Made by a program: the position numbers and the translations under genes. A DNA stretch of 48,051 bases from Sedimentisphaerales bacterium (GTDB taxonomy: Bacteria > Planctomycetota > Phycisphaerae > Sedimentisphaerales > Anaerobacaceae), in the NCBI GenBank assembly GCA_016932095.1, contig JAFGDN010000022.1, forward strand, positions 1-48,051, read 5' to 3'. This document shows, piece by piece, positions 40,043-48,051 of the stretch. Each line of letters starts with the position of its first letter. Position 1 is the first letter of the stretch. The notes beneath the pieces were generated by a model, which was given only the letters and a program-made list of their open reading frames with translations, made no database searches and was not told the origin of the DNA.

Positions 40043-41878
40043 TCAAGGCAGAATCGGAGCGTTTGTTGCTGATTCGATATTCGGGTCGTTTTTTTCAAGA
40101 GCGACACCGAAGCGATTACGCACATCCGAATCTTCCGGCAGCAACTTCCGAATCTGCTGATAAAGTTTTTCCGCCTCCTCAACCCTGCCCCGCCTGAAAA
40201 GCGAATCCGCGGCATCTACGACCACAGGGACCAGCTCCGGTTTAAACTGAATTGCAGCAAGAAAGTGATTAACCGCTTTGTCATACTCGCCTCGCTGCAT
40301 AAGAGCAAGGCCGAGGTTTGCATGCCCTTCGGAAAAAAAACGCATAGTTTTAACGAATCTTCGATTCCGGAAAAGTTCGTTATCAGTTATCGGGATAAGG
40401 TTTATGTTTTCGGGCAGCGGAGGCAGAAACTCCTGATACAGCTTGATTGCCTGCTCAATATCGCCTTGTTTGAAAAGGGCCGCCGCAAGGTCATTTTTGA
40501 CGAATTCGCTTTCAGGATTAATACGAAGGGCCTCCGAAAGATGCTTTATGGCTTGGTCCAGTTTGCCCTGCTTTACAAACTCCAGACCGAGGTTCTGGTG
40601 AGCCCACCAGTTTCCTTTAACAACCTTTGTCGCGTGAGTGTATAATGTTTCGCTGTTTTGCCAGTGCGCCGCCTGTAACAATGTAAGAACAGCCAAAATC
40701 GAAATTGACGCCCCGGCCATTGTCGCGAGGATAATTTTCTTATAACGCAAACGAGCAAACATCTCATCAGCCCCCCAGGCAACAATTAGAAACAACCCCG
40801 TATAAGACATATAAGTATAACGGTCGGCTCGGGACTGCAGACCCACCTGAACCAGGCCGATAACGGGAAGCATACTTATTAAATACCAAAACCAGCCGAC
40901 GGCAAACCAAGGACGTCTGCGCACCTGCCGCAAGGCCAGGATTGTTATACACAAAAGCACGAAAAAGGCAGGTCCCGTCTGCAAAAAAGACAAAGTGCTT
41001 CCGGGATGAGGATAAAAGATAGCCAGATTTACAGGCCAAAACATTTTAATAATATAGATTATGTATGACGTAACGGCATTCTCCATCCTCAAGACCAAGG
41101 GATTTTCGTAAAAATCCTGCACAAAACCTGCACTTTTTTGAATGGAAAAAGTAATCACGCCTATAATGGCCGCAAGGGCAAAAAAGGGGATTTTCTCAAT
41201 AATTAACCATTTCCAGCCGCCCCCTGCCAGCCGTGAATTGTCAGTTACCCTCCCCAGCGGCCAATAGTCAAGAAGGAGCAACAGAATCGGCAAAGTTACG
41301 AGCATCGGCTTGGCCAACAGGCCCAAAGCAAACAGCATAACTGCAAGCAAATAGAAACGGAATCCCGGATTTCTAGCGTATCGATAATACACGGTCATGG
41401 TCAAAAAACCGAAAAATGCACTAAGAACATCTTTCCGCTCGGAAGCCCAGGCAACGGATTCAACGTGAAGAGGATGCAGGGCAAATAACGCCGCTACAAA
41501 AGCGCTCGCCCAAATGTTGGCCGTCATACTTTTAAGAACTAAAAAAAGCAAAAGAACATTTGCAATATGGAACAACAGATTGGTAAGGTGATTGCCGCCG
41601 TCATTCAAACCATAAAGAGTGCAATCAAGCATGTGCGAAATTGACGTCAGAGGATGATAATTTCTGGCGTGGTCATGCGTGAAGGCCCAGACAATATTGT
41701 CCCACGTAAGGCCGGTTTTAATATGATTGTTGTTGTAAATGTACTGGTCGTCGTCAAAACTGACAAACTGGTGATGACGAACTTGCCAGTACACAGCTAA
41801 TGTGCTCGACGCAAGAGCAAGACAAATAATAAAGCTCAAGTATTTGTTTAATAAGATTATACGAAGCGTTTTAAGCAT
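40043..41878 (-). CDS. Membrane glycosyltransferase-like protein with C-terminal TPRs
   Basis: The 611-residue protein resembles the TPR-containing GT-C superfamily (dolichyl/polyprenyl-phosphate-sugar mannosyltransferase type). About ten membrane segments follow an N-terminal FVSFDDDQYIYNN loop, whose acidic residues match the GT-C catalytic DD site. ARNYHPLTSISHMLD and LFALHPLHVESVAWASERKD are typical of the TPR-GT-C family. The C-terminal 170 residues hold several TPRs (WWAHQNLGLEFVKQGKLDQA, HANLGLALMQRGEYDKA). The ATG at 41878 is preferred over the TTG at 41887. It is divergent from the spermidine-synthase-like gene. The sugar and acceptor are unknown. Confidence 0.82.
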   Translation of the reverse strand: MLKTLRIILLNKYLSFIICLALASSTLAVYWQVRHHQFVSFDDDQYIYNNNHIKTGLTWDNIVWAFTHDHARNYHPLTSISHMLDCTLYGLNDGGNHLTNLLFHIANVLLLFLVLKSMTANIWASAFVAALFALHPLHVESVAWASERKDVLSAFFGFLTMTVYYRYARNPGFRFYLLAVMLFALGLLAKPMLVTLPILLLLLDYWPLGRVTDNSRLAGGGWKWLIIEKIPFFALAAIIGVITFSIQKSAGFVQDFYENPLVLRMENAVTSYIIYIIKMFWPVNLAIFYPHPGSTLSFLQTGPAFFVLLCITILALRQVRRRPWFAVGWFWYLISMLPVIGLVQVGLQSRADRYTYMSYTGLFLIVAWGADEMFARLRYKKIILATMAGASISILAVLTLLQAAHWQNSETLYTHATKVVKGNWWAHQNLGLEFVKQGKLDQAIKHLSEALRINPESEFVKNDLAAALFKQGDIEQAIKLYQEFLPPLPENINLIPITDNELFRNRRFVKTMRFFSEGHANLGLALMQRGEYDKAVNHFLAAIQFKPELVPVVVDAADSLFRRGRVEEAEKLYQQIRKLLPEDSDVRNRFGVALEKNDPNIESATNAPILP

Positions 41879-42006
41879 CGCAGACAATATAGCGACGGGC
41901 AGGGTGAATTGTCAAAGCAATAGCATAGTTCGCTACTTTGCGTATATCTATTGCTAAGCGGTTGTGTTTAACAAACAATTTTGATATAGTGGGCGGGAAT
42001 TCGAAT

Positions 42007-44226
42007 ATGAGTAAAATCCATACAGGTCAAAATAAGCCGATTGCGCCGGTTATGCTTGGTTCGACAGTGTTCCTGGCCAGCGTCTGTCTTATGATGCTCG
42101 AGCTTTCGGCCGGACGAATGGCGGCGCGACACCTCGGCTCGTCGCTATACACCTGGACGGCCGTTATAGGCGTGGTCCTGTCGGGAATGACTATAGGTAA
42201 TTTCATCGGGGGCAGAATTGCGGACCGCTCGGCGAATAAAAAAAGCATAGGGATACTCCTGAGCGTTGCTTCCATTACCTGCGTCGGGGCCATCGTTTTG
42301 AGCAATCGCTTCGGAGCGTGGACGGTCCTGTGGCAGCTAAGCTGGCCGATGTATGTCCTTTTGTATGTTTCGACGGTGCTGATGCTGCCTTCGATATTTT
42401 TAGGCGTGATAAGCCCCGTAATCGCAAAAGCGGCGCTCGAGCATAAAACGTCAAAAGGCAGGACTATTGGCACTATATACGCATGCGGCGCAGCCGGCAG
42501 CATCGCGGGAACGTTCCTGGCGGGATTCTGGCTGATTCCGGCCCTGGGAACCACGGGTGTTATCTGGGCAAGCGCCCTGTCGCTTTTGGCAGCGGGATTG
42601 ATTTACTGCCCGTGGCACCGGGCGATAGTGCTGTGGTCGGGGATATTTATAATCCTGCTTTTTATCGGGACGGCCACAAGCCCCTGGGCCGCACGGACAG
42701 GAGCGGAGCTATCACTGCGGGAAGAACCCGACCCGAACGTCGTGTTCGAAGATGAGACACATTACTGCCACATCCTGGTCAGGAGGGAATCCGACAGGCC
42801 GGAAAAAAGAGCGTTCTTTCAGGACAAGCTCAAGCACAGCGAAATGATAATGAACGATATAAACAATCTGCAATATGATTACGCGAGGATTTACGCGGCC
42901 GCGATGGTGCAATCAGGCCGGGATATAAACGACACAGCCACGCTGACCATAGGCGGAGGAGGATTTGTTTTCCCGCGGTATCTTAAAAAACGATGGCCCT
43001 TATGCAGGGTGGACGTTGCCGAGATAGACCCCGACGTAACGCGTGCGGTCATTGAGGCATTCGGGATGCCAAAAGACCACGGCATCAACATTTTCACGAT
43101 GGACGGAAGAAATGTAATCGACGGGATTCTCGCCCGAAAACAGATGGGAGAGGTCGTGAATCGCTATGATTTTATCTATGGCGACGCCTACGACCATTTT
43201 TGTGTGCCATATCAGCTCGTCACGCGGCAGTTCAATGAAAAGTTGGCCCAAATCCTCAAAGACGACGGCTTTTATATGCTCAACCTCATTGATTTTTATG
43301 AGAGCGGGCTTGTCATAGGAAGCGTTCTTAAGACCCTTGAGCAAACATTCAAATACGTCTGTGTTTTATCAACGAAATATGAATATTACAACAGGAACAC
43401 GTTTGTCCTTATCGCATCAAAGCAGCCAATCGACATCGAAAAGATTGTCGGAGAGCTTGAAAGGGATTACAACAGCGTCTGGCTTTTAAGCCCCGAAGAA
43501 ACCCAAACGCTGAAGAACAAACCCGGCAGTATCGTCCTGACCGATAACTACGCCCCGATAGACAACCTGGCGGCGCCCATCGCTTCGCAGGAAGGCAGGG
43601 TAATAGCTTCCCAGTTTTACATAGCCGAGGCCCTGACCTACAGCCGAGTGGGACAATCGGGCGCAGCAGTCGATTTGTATATGAAGGCCATCAGGACTTA
43701 CCCGCCTTTGACGTTAAAGACCTACTATAGTATCGGTGAAGACCTGCTTATTAACCGGGAATTTCAGGAGACGGTTTACATCTGCGACATGGCGCTTCAA
43801 TATTACGCCAGGCCGCACATCAAAAACGACGTATCTGAAATCTTTTTCAACAAGGGCATAGCGCTAAAGGCACTCGGTCGGGCGCAGGAGGCAAAAATCC
43901 AGCTTAAACGGGCAATTGACGGATTCAAACGGCGTTTGCAAAAGGAACCCAAGTCGGTGGATATACTATCGAATCTCGGGATAGCGCTTGCGGAAACCGG
44001 GGATTTCGCCCAGGCCGCGGGATACTTCGAGCGTTCAATAAAAATAGCCCCGTTGAACCCGAGATACAGGTTTATGCAGGCGGAGGCCTTGATAGCACAG
44101 AAGGATTACGCCGGAGCACAAGCGGCAATAAAAGACGCGATAGACGCGATGAGACGCGCAGGCAATCAGGACGCCGCAGCAGGACTTCAGCAGCTTTTGG
44201 GCCGTGTCGCTTATGAAACGCCGTAG
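42007..44226 (+). CDS. Membrane protein fused to a spermidine-synthase-like domain and TPRs
   Basis: The 739-residue protein starts best at the ATG at 42007. Residues 1-230 hold six or more membrane helices with the pattern LELSAGRMAARHLGSSLYTWT and TIGTIYACGAAGSIAGTFLAGF, as in fused MFS/spermidine synthases. Residues 290-500 are a Rossmann methyltransferase-like domain: LTIGGGGFVFPRYL, VDVAEIDPDV and YDFIYGDAYDH are the SAM/polyamine-synthase motifs. The C-terminal 200 residues are TPRs. Polyamine activity is not certain: such fusions are often annotated as spermidine synthase without proof. It faces a TPR glycosyltransferase-like gene across about 120 bases. Confidence 0.85.
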   Translation: MSKIHTGQNKPIAPVMLGSTVFLASVCLMMLELSAGRMAARHLGSSLYTWTAVIGVVLSGMTIGNFIGGRIADRSANKKSIGILLSVASITCVGAIVLSNRFGAWTVLWQLSWPMYVLLYVSTVLMLPSIFLGVISPVIAKAALEHKTSKGRTIGTIYACGAAGSIAGTFLAGFWLIPALGTTGVIWASALSLLAAGLIYCPWHRAIVLWSGIFIILLFIGTATSPWAARTGAELSLREEPDPNVVFEDETHYCHILVRRESDRPEKRAFFQDKLKHSEMIMNDINNLQYDYARIYAAAMVQSGRDINDTATLTIGGGGFVFPRYLKKRWPLCRVDVAEIDPDVTRAVIEAFGMPKDHGINIFTMDGRNVIDGILARKQMGEVVNRYDFIYGDAYDHFCVPYQLVTRQFNEKLAQILKDDGFYMLNLIDFYESGLVIGSVLKTLEQTFKYVCVLSTKYEYYNRNTFVLIASKQPIDIEKIVGELERDYNSVWLLSPEETQTLKNKPGSIVLTDNYAPIDNLAAPIASQEGRVIASQFYIAEALTYSRVGQSGAAVDLYMKAIRTYPPLTLKTYYSIGEDLLINREFQETVYICDMALQYYARPHIKNDVSEIFFNKGIALKALGRAQEAKIQLKRAIDGFKRRLQKEPKSVDILSNLGIALAETGDFAQAAGYFERSIKIAPLNPRYRFMQAEALIAQKDYAGAQAAIKDAIDAMRRAGNQDAAAGLQQLLGRVAYETP

Positions 44227-44288
44227 AATTGATGCGGATTTTCAATGTAATGCTTTTTAACTTTTCGAACCAAAAACGAAAATAAATT

Positions 44289-45023
44289 ATGCCTGACAAG
44301 CGAGCACACAGAGGCCGTCACCCCGCCGACGCGAAATTATTCGCGGCGGGAAAAATTGCTGCGCTGCGCCAAGCGGTCTGCGATTATTCACTGCTGCTAA
44401 GCAAAGGTTACTCCGAGAAAAGTTCCCTAAAACTTGTATGCGACAAGTTTTCACTAACTGAAAGACAGCGATTAGCCGTGATGCGATGCTCCTGCTCAGA
44501 CGAGCAGCTTGTCAGCCGCAAAAACCGTCGGCTTGATATTGACGCAGTAAGGGGGCAGCCAATCGCACTTGACGGCTACAACGTTTTGATAACCATCGAA
44601 TCGGCGATGAGCGGCGGTCTGATTTTCAAAGGCCGCGACGGCTGTCTGCGCGATTTGGCAAGTATTCACGGAACGTATCGTAAAGTTACTGAAACCATAC
44701 CCGCCGTCGAACTCATCGGTAATTTTTTGCATCAGGTCGGCGTAATTGAGGCGTTGTGGTTATTGGACAGCCCTGTTTCAAACAGCGGCCGGCTTAAAAA
44801 CCTCATCCGCGAAATCGCCGAACGAAACAACTGGCAATGGCAAATCGACCTCGTTACAAGCCCCGACGCTGCGCTGATAAAAGGCGATTTTTTAGTCGCA
44901 AGCTCCGACAGCGTCGTCCTTGACGGCTGCGTAAAATGGGTCAATTTAGCCGCCGAGATAATCACACAGAAAATCCCCTCCGCAACCGTGATAGACCTAT
45001 CGCCCGATTCGGTATCGTTATAG
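44289..45023 (+). CDS. DUF434 domain-containing protein
   Basis: The 244-residue soluble protein matches the DUF434 family: RGRHPADAKLFAAGKIAALRQAV near the start, and a KLVCDKFSLTERQRLAVMRC segment. ALDGYNVLITIESAMSGG and CLRDLASIHGTYRKV are followed by LWLLDSPVSNSGRL. The conserved DGYN and DSPVSNSGR stretches recall nuclease/PIN-like or NYN-type active sites, but the function is unknown. No ribosome site is clear before the ATG. The end overlaps the ParE-type toxin gene tail to tail by six bases. Confidence 0.88.
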   Translation: MPDKRAHRGRHPADAKLFAAGKIAALRQAVCDYSLLLSKGYSEKSSLKLVCDKFSLTERQRLAVMRCSCSDEQLVSRKNRRLDIDAVRGQPIALDGYNVLITIESAMSGGLIFKGRDGCLRDLASIHGTYRKVTETIPAVELIGNFLHQVGVIEALWLLDSPVSNSGRLKNLIREIAERNNWQWQIDLVTSPDAALIKGDFLVASSDSVVLDGCVKWVNLAAEIITQKIPSATVIDLSPDSVSL

Positions 45024-45314
45024 TTGAGGTATTCCCCTTGCAGCGTGCCAGATTCTTACGATTTCCACAACATGCTCTTTAGGTTTGACTCTGTACACGA
45101 CCCTGCAGGGCTTGCGAATGACCTCCCGAATATTTGGGTCGTTAAATTCAGGGACGACACGTCCGGATTTTGGAAAATCTGACAGATGTTCAACCGTGCG
45201 GAACACATTTTTGACAAAACTTGCGGATGCCCTTGGGCGGGACTCAGCGATATAGGAGGCAAGTTCTCTCAAATCAAGACAAGCGGAGGGAGCCCAAATT
45301 AGCCTGAAAGCCAT
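45018..45314 (-). CDS. ParE/RelE-family toxin
   Basis: The 98-residue protein fits the ParE branch: FRLIWAPSACLDLRELASYIAE, FVKNVFRTVEHLSDFPKSGRVVPEF, and the C-terminal KPCRVVYRVKPKEHVVEIVRIWHAAR. ParE toxins inhibit gyrase, RelE toxins cut mRNA on the ribosome; which applies here is not known. GGAG lies 8 bases before the ATG at 45314. It overlaps the upstream antitoxin gene by 16 bases. Confidence 0.88.
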   Translation of the reverse strand: MAFRLIWAPSACLDLRELASYIAESRPRASASFVKNVFRTVEHLSDFPKSGRVVPEFNDPNIREVIRKPCRVVYRVKPKEHVVEIVRIWHAARGIPQL

Positions 45315-45484
45315 TCGGCGAACTCCTCCTTGATTTTGTCGTGGGGGATACCCTTGCCCTCGTCCAGTTCGCGCAGACCTTTGCGCACAGCTACGACGAA
45401 GTTGATTCGCTCTAGAATGTCTTCCCAAGAAACATTCTCCGGAAGCTGCTCAATCGTTTTCAAAGCTATTTCTTTGGTCGTCAT
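45299..45484 (-). CDS. Antitoxin of the ParE-type pair
   Basis: The 61-residue acidic/helical protein (TIEQLPENVSWEDILERINF) has the size and order of an addiction-module antitoxin, upstream of and overlapping the toxin. The ATG at 45484 has no Shine-Dalgarno; the promoter just upstream places the transcript start at or beside the ATG, so the mRNA is probably leaderless. The longer frame from a GTG at 45499 would begin inside the -10 box. The exact antitoxin family is not recognised. Confidence 0.8.
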   Translation of the reverse strand: MTTKEIALKTIEQLPENVSWEDILERINFVVAVRKGLRELDEGKGIPHDKIKEEFAEWLSG

Positions 45485-45490
45485 AATTAT

Positions 45491-45520
45491 ATTATACACG
45501 ATTTATAACAGGTTGTGCAA
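45491..45520 (-). promoter_or_regulatory. Promoter of the toxin-antitoxin pair, leaderless arrangement
   Basis: On the minus strand TTGCAC (45520-45515), an 18-bp spacer and a perfect TATAAT (45496-45491) leave six bases before the ATG at 45484. Confidence 0.7.
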
Positions 45521-45592
45521 TGCTTTCAAAAATCCGGTTGTGTCCTAATTTGAAAGTAAAGAGGGGAAAACGTCTATCATGCAAGAGAGTTT

Positions 45593-46090
45593 TTACCAGT
45601 GTCCAATTGTTAAGGTTATCTTTTTTTTGATGTTATGCCCTGTGTTAAACTTAACTGCTACGGTGGCTTCGATGGAGTTTTGGTTTGGTTGCAATACTAA
45701 TTTGCCTTCATCGACGCCGTTGGGGGATTTGTGGTCGCGCCCCCTCATTTTGATTCGTTCGGTTACGCCGGGCGGTATTGTTTTAGGCAAAAGTGTTGAT
45801 GATTCCCAACCAAGTTCAGCAGCCAGTCCGTTTGGCCAAATCAAATCCACTGTTGTTACAGAGCAATCTTTTGAACCCGAATTATTGATTAATAATTCAA
45901 ACCGGATTTCCGCTCCTCCTCCTGCGTCGTACGGGCGAATAATGCAATTTTGGGATTCCAATATCTGGGGCTTAGCGTGGCCTCCAAAAATAGTTAAACA
46001 ACCCACGATTATTGCTATAATTGTCGCTATCGTACCCAGTGTAGTTACTATACCCGTCCAGAAACCTTTCCAGAATTTCAATTTAATCAT
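45593..46090 (-). CDS. Single-pass membrane protein with an Ig-like extracellular domain, unknown
   Basis: The 165-residue protein has one hydrophobic segment near the N-terminus (GIVTTLGTIATIIAIIVGCLTIF). A beta-rich domain follows (IRFELLINNSGSKDCSVTTVDLIW, SIEATVAVKFNTG) with the alternating pattern of an Ig/FN3-like fold. The ATG at 46090 (MIKLKFWKG) is chosen; a TTG at 46141 is an alternative. No family is recognised. Confidence 0.65.
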   Translation of the reverse strand: MIKLKFWKGFWTGIVTTLGTIATIIAIIVGCLTIFGGHAKPQILESQNCIIRPYDAGGGAEIRFELLINNSGSKDCSVTTVDLIWPNGLAAELGWESSTLLPKTIPPGVTERIKMRGRDHKSPNGVDEGKLVLQPNQNSIEATVAVKFNTGHNIKKKITLTIGHW

Positions 46091-46196
46091 TGTCTGAGAT
46101 TTCTTATGAATAAGATTCCCTCTGAATAGATATTTTACCAATGAATTCCGGGGATACCATACTTAATCATCATCACTGATTAGCCGCTTGGAGCAT

Positions 46197-46472
46197 TTAA
46201 TTTCCGGCTTTTCTAAGCTCTTTTGCGTCCATCAAATCCTGCGGCCTGCCGCCGGCTTCTTTTGCTTTTAACCAGTCCAATTTTCCAAAATACTCAACAG
46301 TTCTTTGAAGTCCGGGCTTGTCAACATATATGTTCCTGAGCATCAGGTAATCCAATATCATGTCGAATGCTGCGTTAAAAATGGCCCGCTCTCCCTGCTG
46401 TTGCCAGAAATCGATATCGAAGCATTCCTTATCATCCTCGATACGTCCGTATGATTCTTTTATTTCTCGCAT
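46197..46472 (-). CDS. Small conserved protein of unknown function
   Basis: The 91-residue acidic helical protein begins MREIKESYGRIEDDKECFDIDFWQ and has no membrane segment. I believe similar small proteins occur sporadically in several phyla, often near nucleotidyltransferases, but cannot confirm a family. A strong promoter lies just upstream, giving a leader of about 20 bases. Confidence 0.7.
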   Translation of the reverse strand: MREIKESYGRIEDDKECFDIDFWQQQGERAIFNAAFDMILDYLMLRNIYVDKPGLQRTVEYFGKLDWLKAKEAGGRPQDLMDAKELRKAGN

Positions 46473-46500
46473 ATTTTCTCTCGTATCTGCTATGGAAGTA

Positions 46501-46529
46501 ATTATAGTATAGACCGTTAGTTACGTCAA
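46501..46529 (-). promoter_or_regulatory. Promoter of the 46197-46472 gene
   Basis: On the minus strand TTGACG (46529-46524), a 17-bp spacer and TATAAT (46506-46501). Confidence 0.8.
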
Positions 46530-46673
46530 TTAGTATCGGCAGGAAAACGTGTTATGCAAGAGGATATCCACTGCTAAATTTTATTGATTTTCTGCCGCGT
46601 TTTTGGCCGTCGCGCATTTATAATTACGATGATAGCTAATCCTTTACAAACCGGTTTTAAGAGGAAATTGAGC

Positions 46674-47258
46674 GTGGGCGAACTCAGTGGGTTAAAATTT
46701 GACCCCGACCTGATGACGCAGGCCAAGAACGACCCCGGGGCATTCACAAGGTTGTATTTAGGACACTATGACGCGGTGTTCGGGTATTGCATACACCGGC
46801 TGTTCGACAGAACTACAGCCGAGGATATCACGTCGGAAGTTTTTCTCAGGATGGTGGAAAGCTTCCAGAAATTCGAGGGCGATGAACGAATGTTCCGCAA
46901 CTGGCTTTACCGAATCGCCACAAACGCTGTTAATCAGCATTTAAGAAAGACCACCCGCCGAAACGCGATTCTGGCCTGGGTCCGGCAGTGGTCCGATAAA
47001 GACAATGCAAGTGAAGAACCTCATCCTGACGAATCAAAAGGCAATACGAACATCGTGAAAAATGCGATGCTCAAGCTCAAACCGCAGTATCAAGCTATCG
47101 TCACAATGCGTTTTTTTGAAAACCTCAAAACTGAAGAAATCGCCGAGGTGTTCGGCACAAGCGCTGGCACGGTCCGCAGCCAGTTGTCGCGGGCGATTGC
47201 CAATCTGCGTAAGCTTATCACTTCAGCTCAAATCAATGGGCAGGAGGCGACTATATGA
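46674..47258 (+). CDS. ECF-type RNA polymerase sigma factor
   Basis: The 194-residue protein has sigma region 2 (DVITSE-like TTAEDITSEVFLRMVESF, FRNWLYRIATNAVNQHLRK) and region 4 (LKPQYQAIVTMRFFENLKTEEIAEVFG, GTVRSQLSRAIANLRKL). Both are typical of extracytoplasmic function sigma factors. The start is uncertain: a GTG at 46674 has GAGGA 8 bases upstream and follows a perfect TATAAT at 46619-46624. An ATG at 46629 has no ribosome site and sits within the likely start region. The stop overlaps the next ATG as ATGA, coupling it to the partner gene. Confidence 0.9.
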   Translation: MGELSGLKFDPDLMTQAKNDPGAFTRLYLGHYDAVFGYCIHRLFDRTTAEDITSEVFLRMVESFQKFEGDERMFRNWLYRIATNAVNQHLRKTTRRNAILAWVRQWSDKDNASEEPHPDESKGNTNIVKNAMLKLKPQYQAIVTMRFFENLKTEEIAEVFGTSAGTVRSQLSRAIANLRKLITSAQINGQEATI

Positions 47259-48051
47259 ATAACGACGAAAGACAATTTGAAGAACTCGTCAAAAAAATGA
47301 CTCTCGACGACAAGCCCGATTATCGCCATCGCGACAAGCTTCAGCAGAAATTGCTGGCCGCTTTTGCTAAACGCCAATGGCACCAGGAAAGACAATCCCA
47401 AACCGGGATTTGGAGAACAATTATGCAAAGCAGAATTACAAAATTTGCAGCAGCCGCCGCTATTCTGGCCATCGCGGGCATAGTGTCGGTTCAATTAGTG
47501 ACCGGAACAAAAGCATACGCACAGGTAGTGGCGGAGATTAAAAAAGCCCGGACGGTAGTCTTTACGCTCATCACGCAGTCCAACCAAGGCAACGGAGAAA
47601 CCATAAAGACGGATTTCGCATACAAAGAGCCGGGGTATTTGAGAACAACAACCGTTGATGGTTACACAGTGATTCTCGATTCGACAATCGGCAAAATGAT
47701 ATCAATCGTGCCGCAGCTCGGTTATACCGTCGCTGATTTAAGCAGCATAACCAAGCCCGGCTCGTTTGGACCTTTGGATTCAGTTGAGGCAATGAAGAAC
47801 CTGCCTGCCGAAGCTGACGAGCAACTCGGCGCACGGGAAATCGACGGCATCGACTGCGACGGCTACAAAGTTACCCAGGGCGACCTCACAACAAATGTCT
47901 GGATAGATGCAAAAACCGGTGACCTTGTGCAGATAGAACATACATACGCAAGCGCTCCCGGTATGAACAGGATTATGAAGAACATAAAGTTCGATATCGA
48001 GCTGGATGATTCACTGTTCAGTTTGACGCCGCCTGCCGGTTTAAAGGCACA
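47255..48051 (+). CDS. Membrane-anchored partner of the ECF sigma factor (right-truncated)
   Basis: The frame opens at ATG 47255 with AGGAGG seven bases upstream and runs past the window's end, giving at least 265 residues. An N-terminal cytoplasmic part of about 50 residues (MNNDERQFEELVKKMTLDDKPDYRH) is followed by one membrane helix (ITKFAAAAAILAIAGIVSVQLV). An extracytoplasmic domain follows, with REIDGIDCDGYKVTQGDLTTN and KTGDLVQIEHTY, like LolA-type lipoprotein carriers. This is the standard planctomycete arrangement of a sigma factor and its coupled membrane partner, which may act as its anti-sigma factor (inference). Confidence 0.85.
   Translation, partial: MNNDERQFEELVKKMTLDDKPDYRHRDKLQQKLLAAFAKRQWHQERQSQTGIWRTIMQSRITKFAAAAAILAIAGIVSVQLVTGTKAYAQVVAEIKKARTVVFTLITQSNQGNGETIKTDFAYKEPGYLRTTTVDGYTVILDSTIGKMISIVPQLGYTVADLSSITKPGSFGPLDSVEAMKNLPAEADEQLGAREIDGIDCDGYKVTQGDLTTNVWIDAKTGDLVQIEHTYASAPGMNRIMKNIKFDIELDDSLFSLTPPAGLKA

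Noticed and set aside
44289-45023. DUF434 protein as part of the toxin-antitoxin pair
   Set aside because: It is on the opposite strand and only overlaps tail to tail by six bases; no functional link is implied.

Overview
The window reads as chromosomal DNA of a planctomycete, most likely of the Phycisphaerae/Sedimentisphaerales type (inference). Supporting signs are a PEP-CTERM-like exported protein with a PAPGA sorting tail, an ECF sigma factor coupled to a membrane-anchored partner, many lipoproteins and TPR proteins, a stand-alone GMP synthetase ATPase subunit, moderate GC with GTG and TTG starts, and a recO-ybeY-HD phosphodiesterase-phoH-cdsA-uppS gene order. TGA is an ordinary stop codon here.

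Left part (1-10.3 kb), nearly all minus strand. panB and a small conserved gene form one pair. Beside them a gene-free stretch holds a candidate small RNA on the plus strand, with its own promoter and terminator and a C-rich anti-Shine-Dalgarno loop. From about 10.26 kb a promoter feeds a tightly packed run: two unknown genes, purA, uppS, cdsA, phoH, an HD-domain c-di-AMP phosphodiesterase-like gene, ybeY and recO. The run joins purine synthesis, isoprenoid and phospholipid precursors, RNA maturation and DNA repair.

10.3-18 kb, minus strand. Two paralogous lipoproteins, a HIT hydrolase, a HEPN-MNT toxin-antitoxin pair, a dGTPase-like HD protein, pgpA, and a large membrane protein with a divergent kinase-like N-terminus. 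Spacings are short enough for one or two operons.

18-28.4 kb. ilvD, then a 2,037-residue coiled-coil protein capped at both ends by cysteine zinc knuckles, with its own promoter overlapped by an 11-bp inverted repeat. Next come a macro-domain/alcohol dehydrogenase pair with overlapping ATGA, and a PEP-CTERM-like protein with a clear promoter and terminator.

28.7-32.5 kb. guaAb, tRNA-Cys, tRNA-Arg, a lone STAS protein, a decayed gene with an in-frame TGA, a Thr-rich secreted protein, and a gene-free region with three modules of 10-bp phased repeats.

32.5-37 kb. Three exported TPR/HEAT/DnaJ-zinc-finger proteins in one operon, with internal duplications and a truncated extra copy. 37-44 kb: polA behind a membrane TPR glycosyltransferase-like gene, divergent from a spermidine-synthase-like membrane/TPR fusion. 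44-48 kb: a DUF434 protein, a ParE-type toxin-antitoxin pair whose promoter predicts a leaderless transcript, two small unknown genes, and an ECF sigma factor with a partner that runs off the right edge.

The strongest candidates for something undescribed are the zinc-capped giant coiled coil, the phased decamer modules, the candidate anti-SD small RNA, the kinase-like membrane protein next to pgpA, and the exported DnaJ-zinc-finger/TPR operon. All functional statements come from reading the sequence and from family knowledge; no searches were run.
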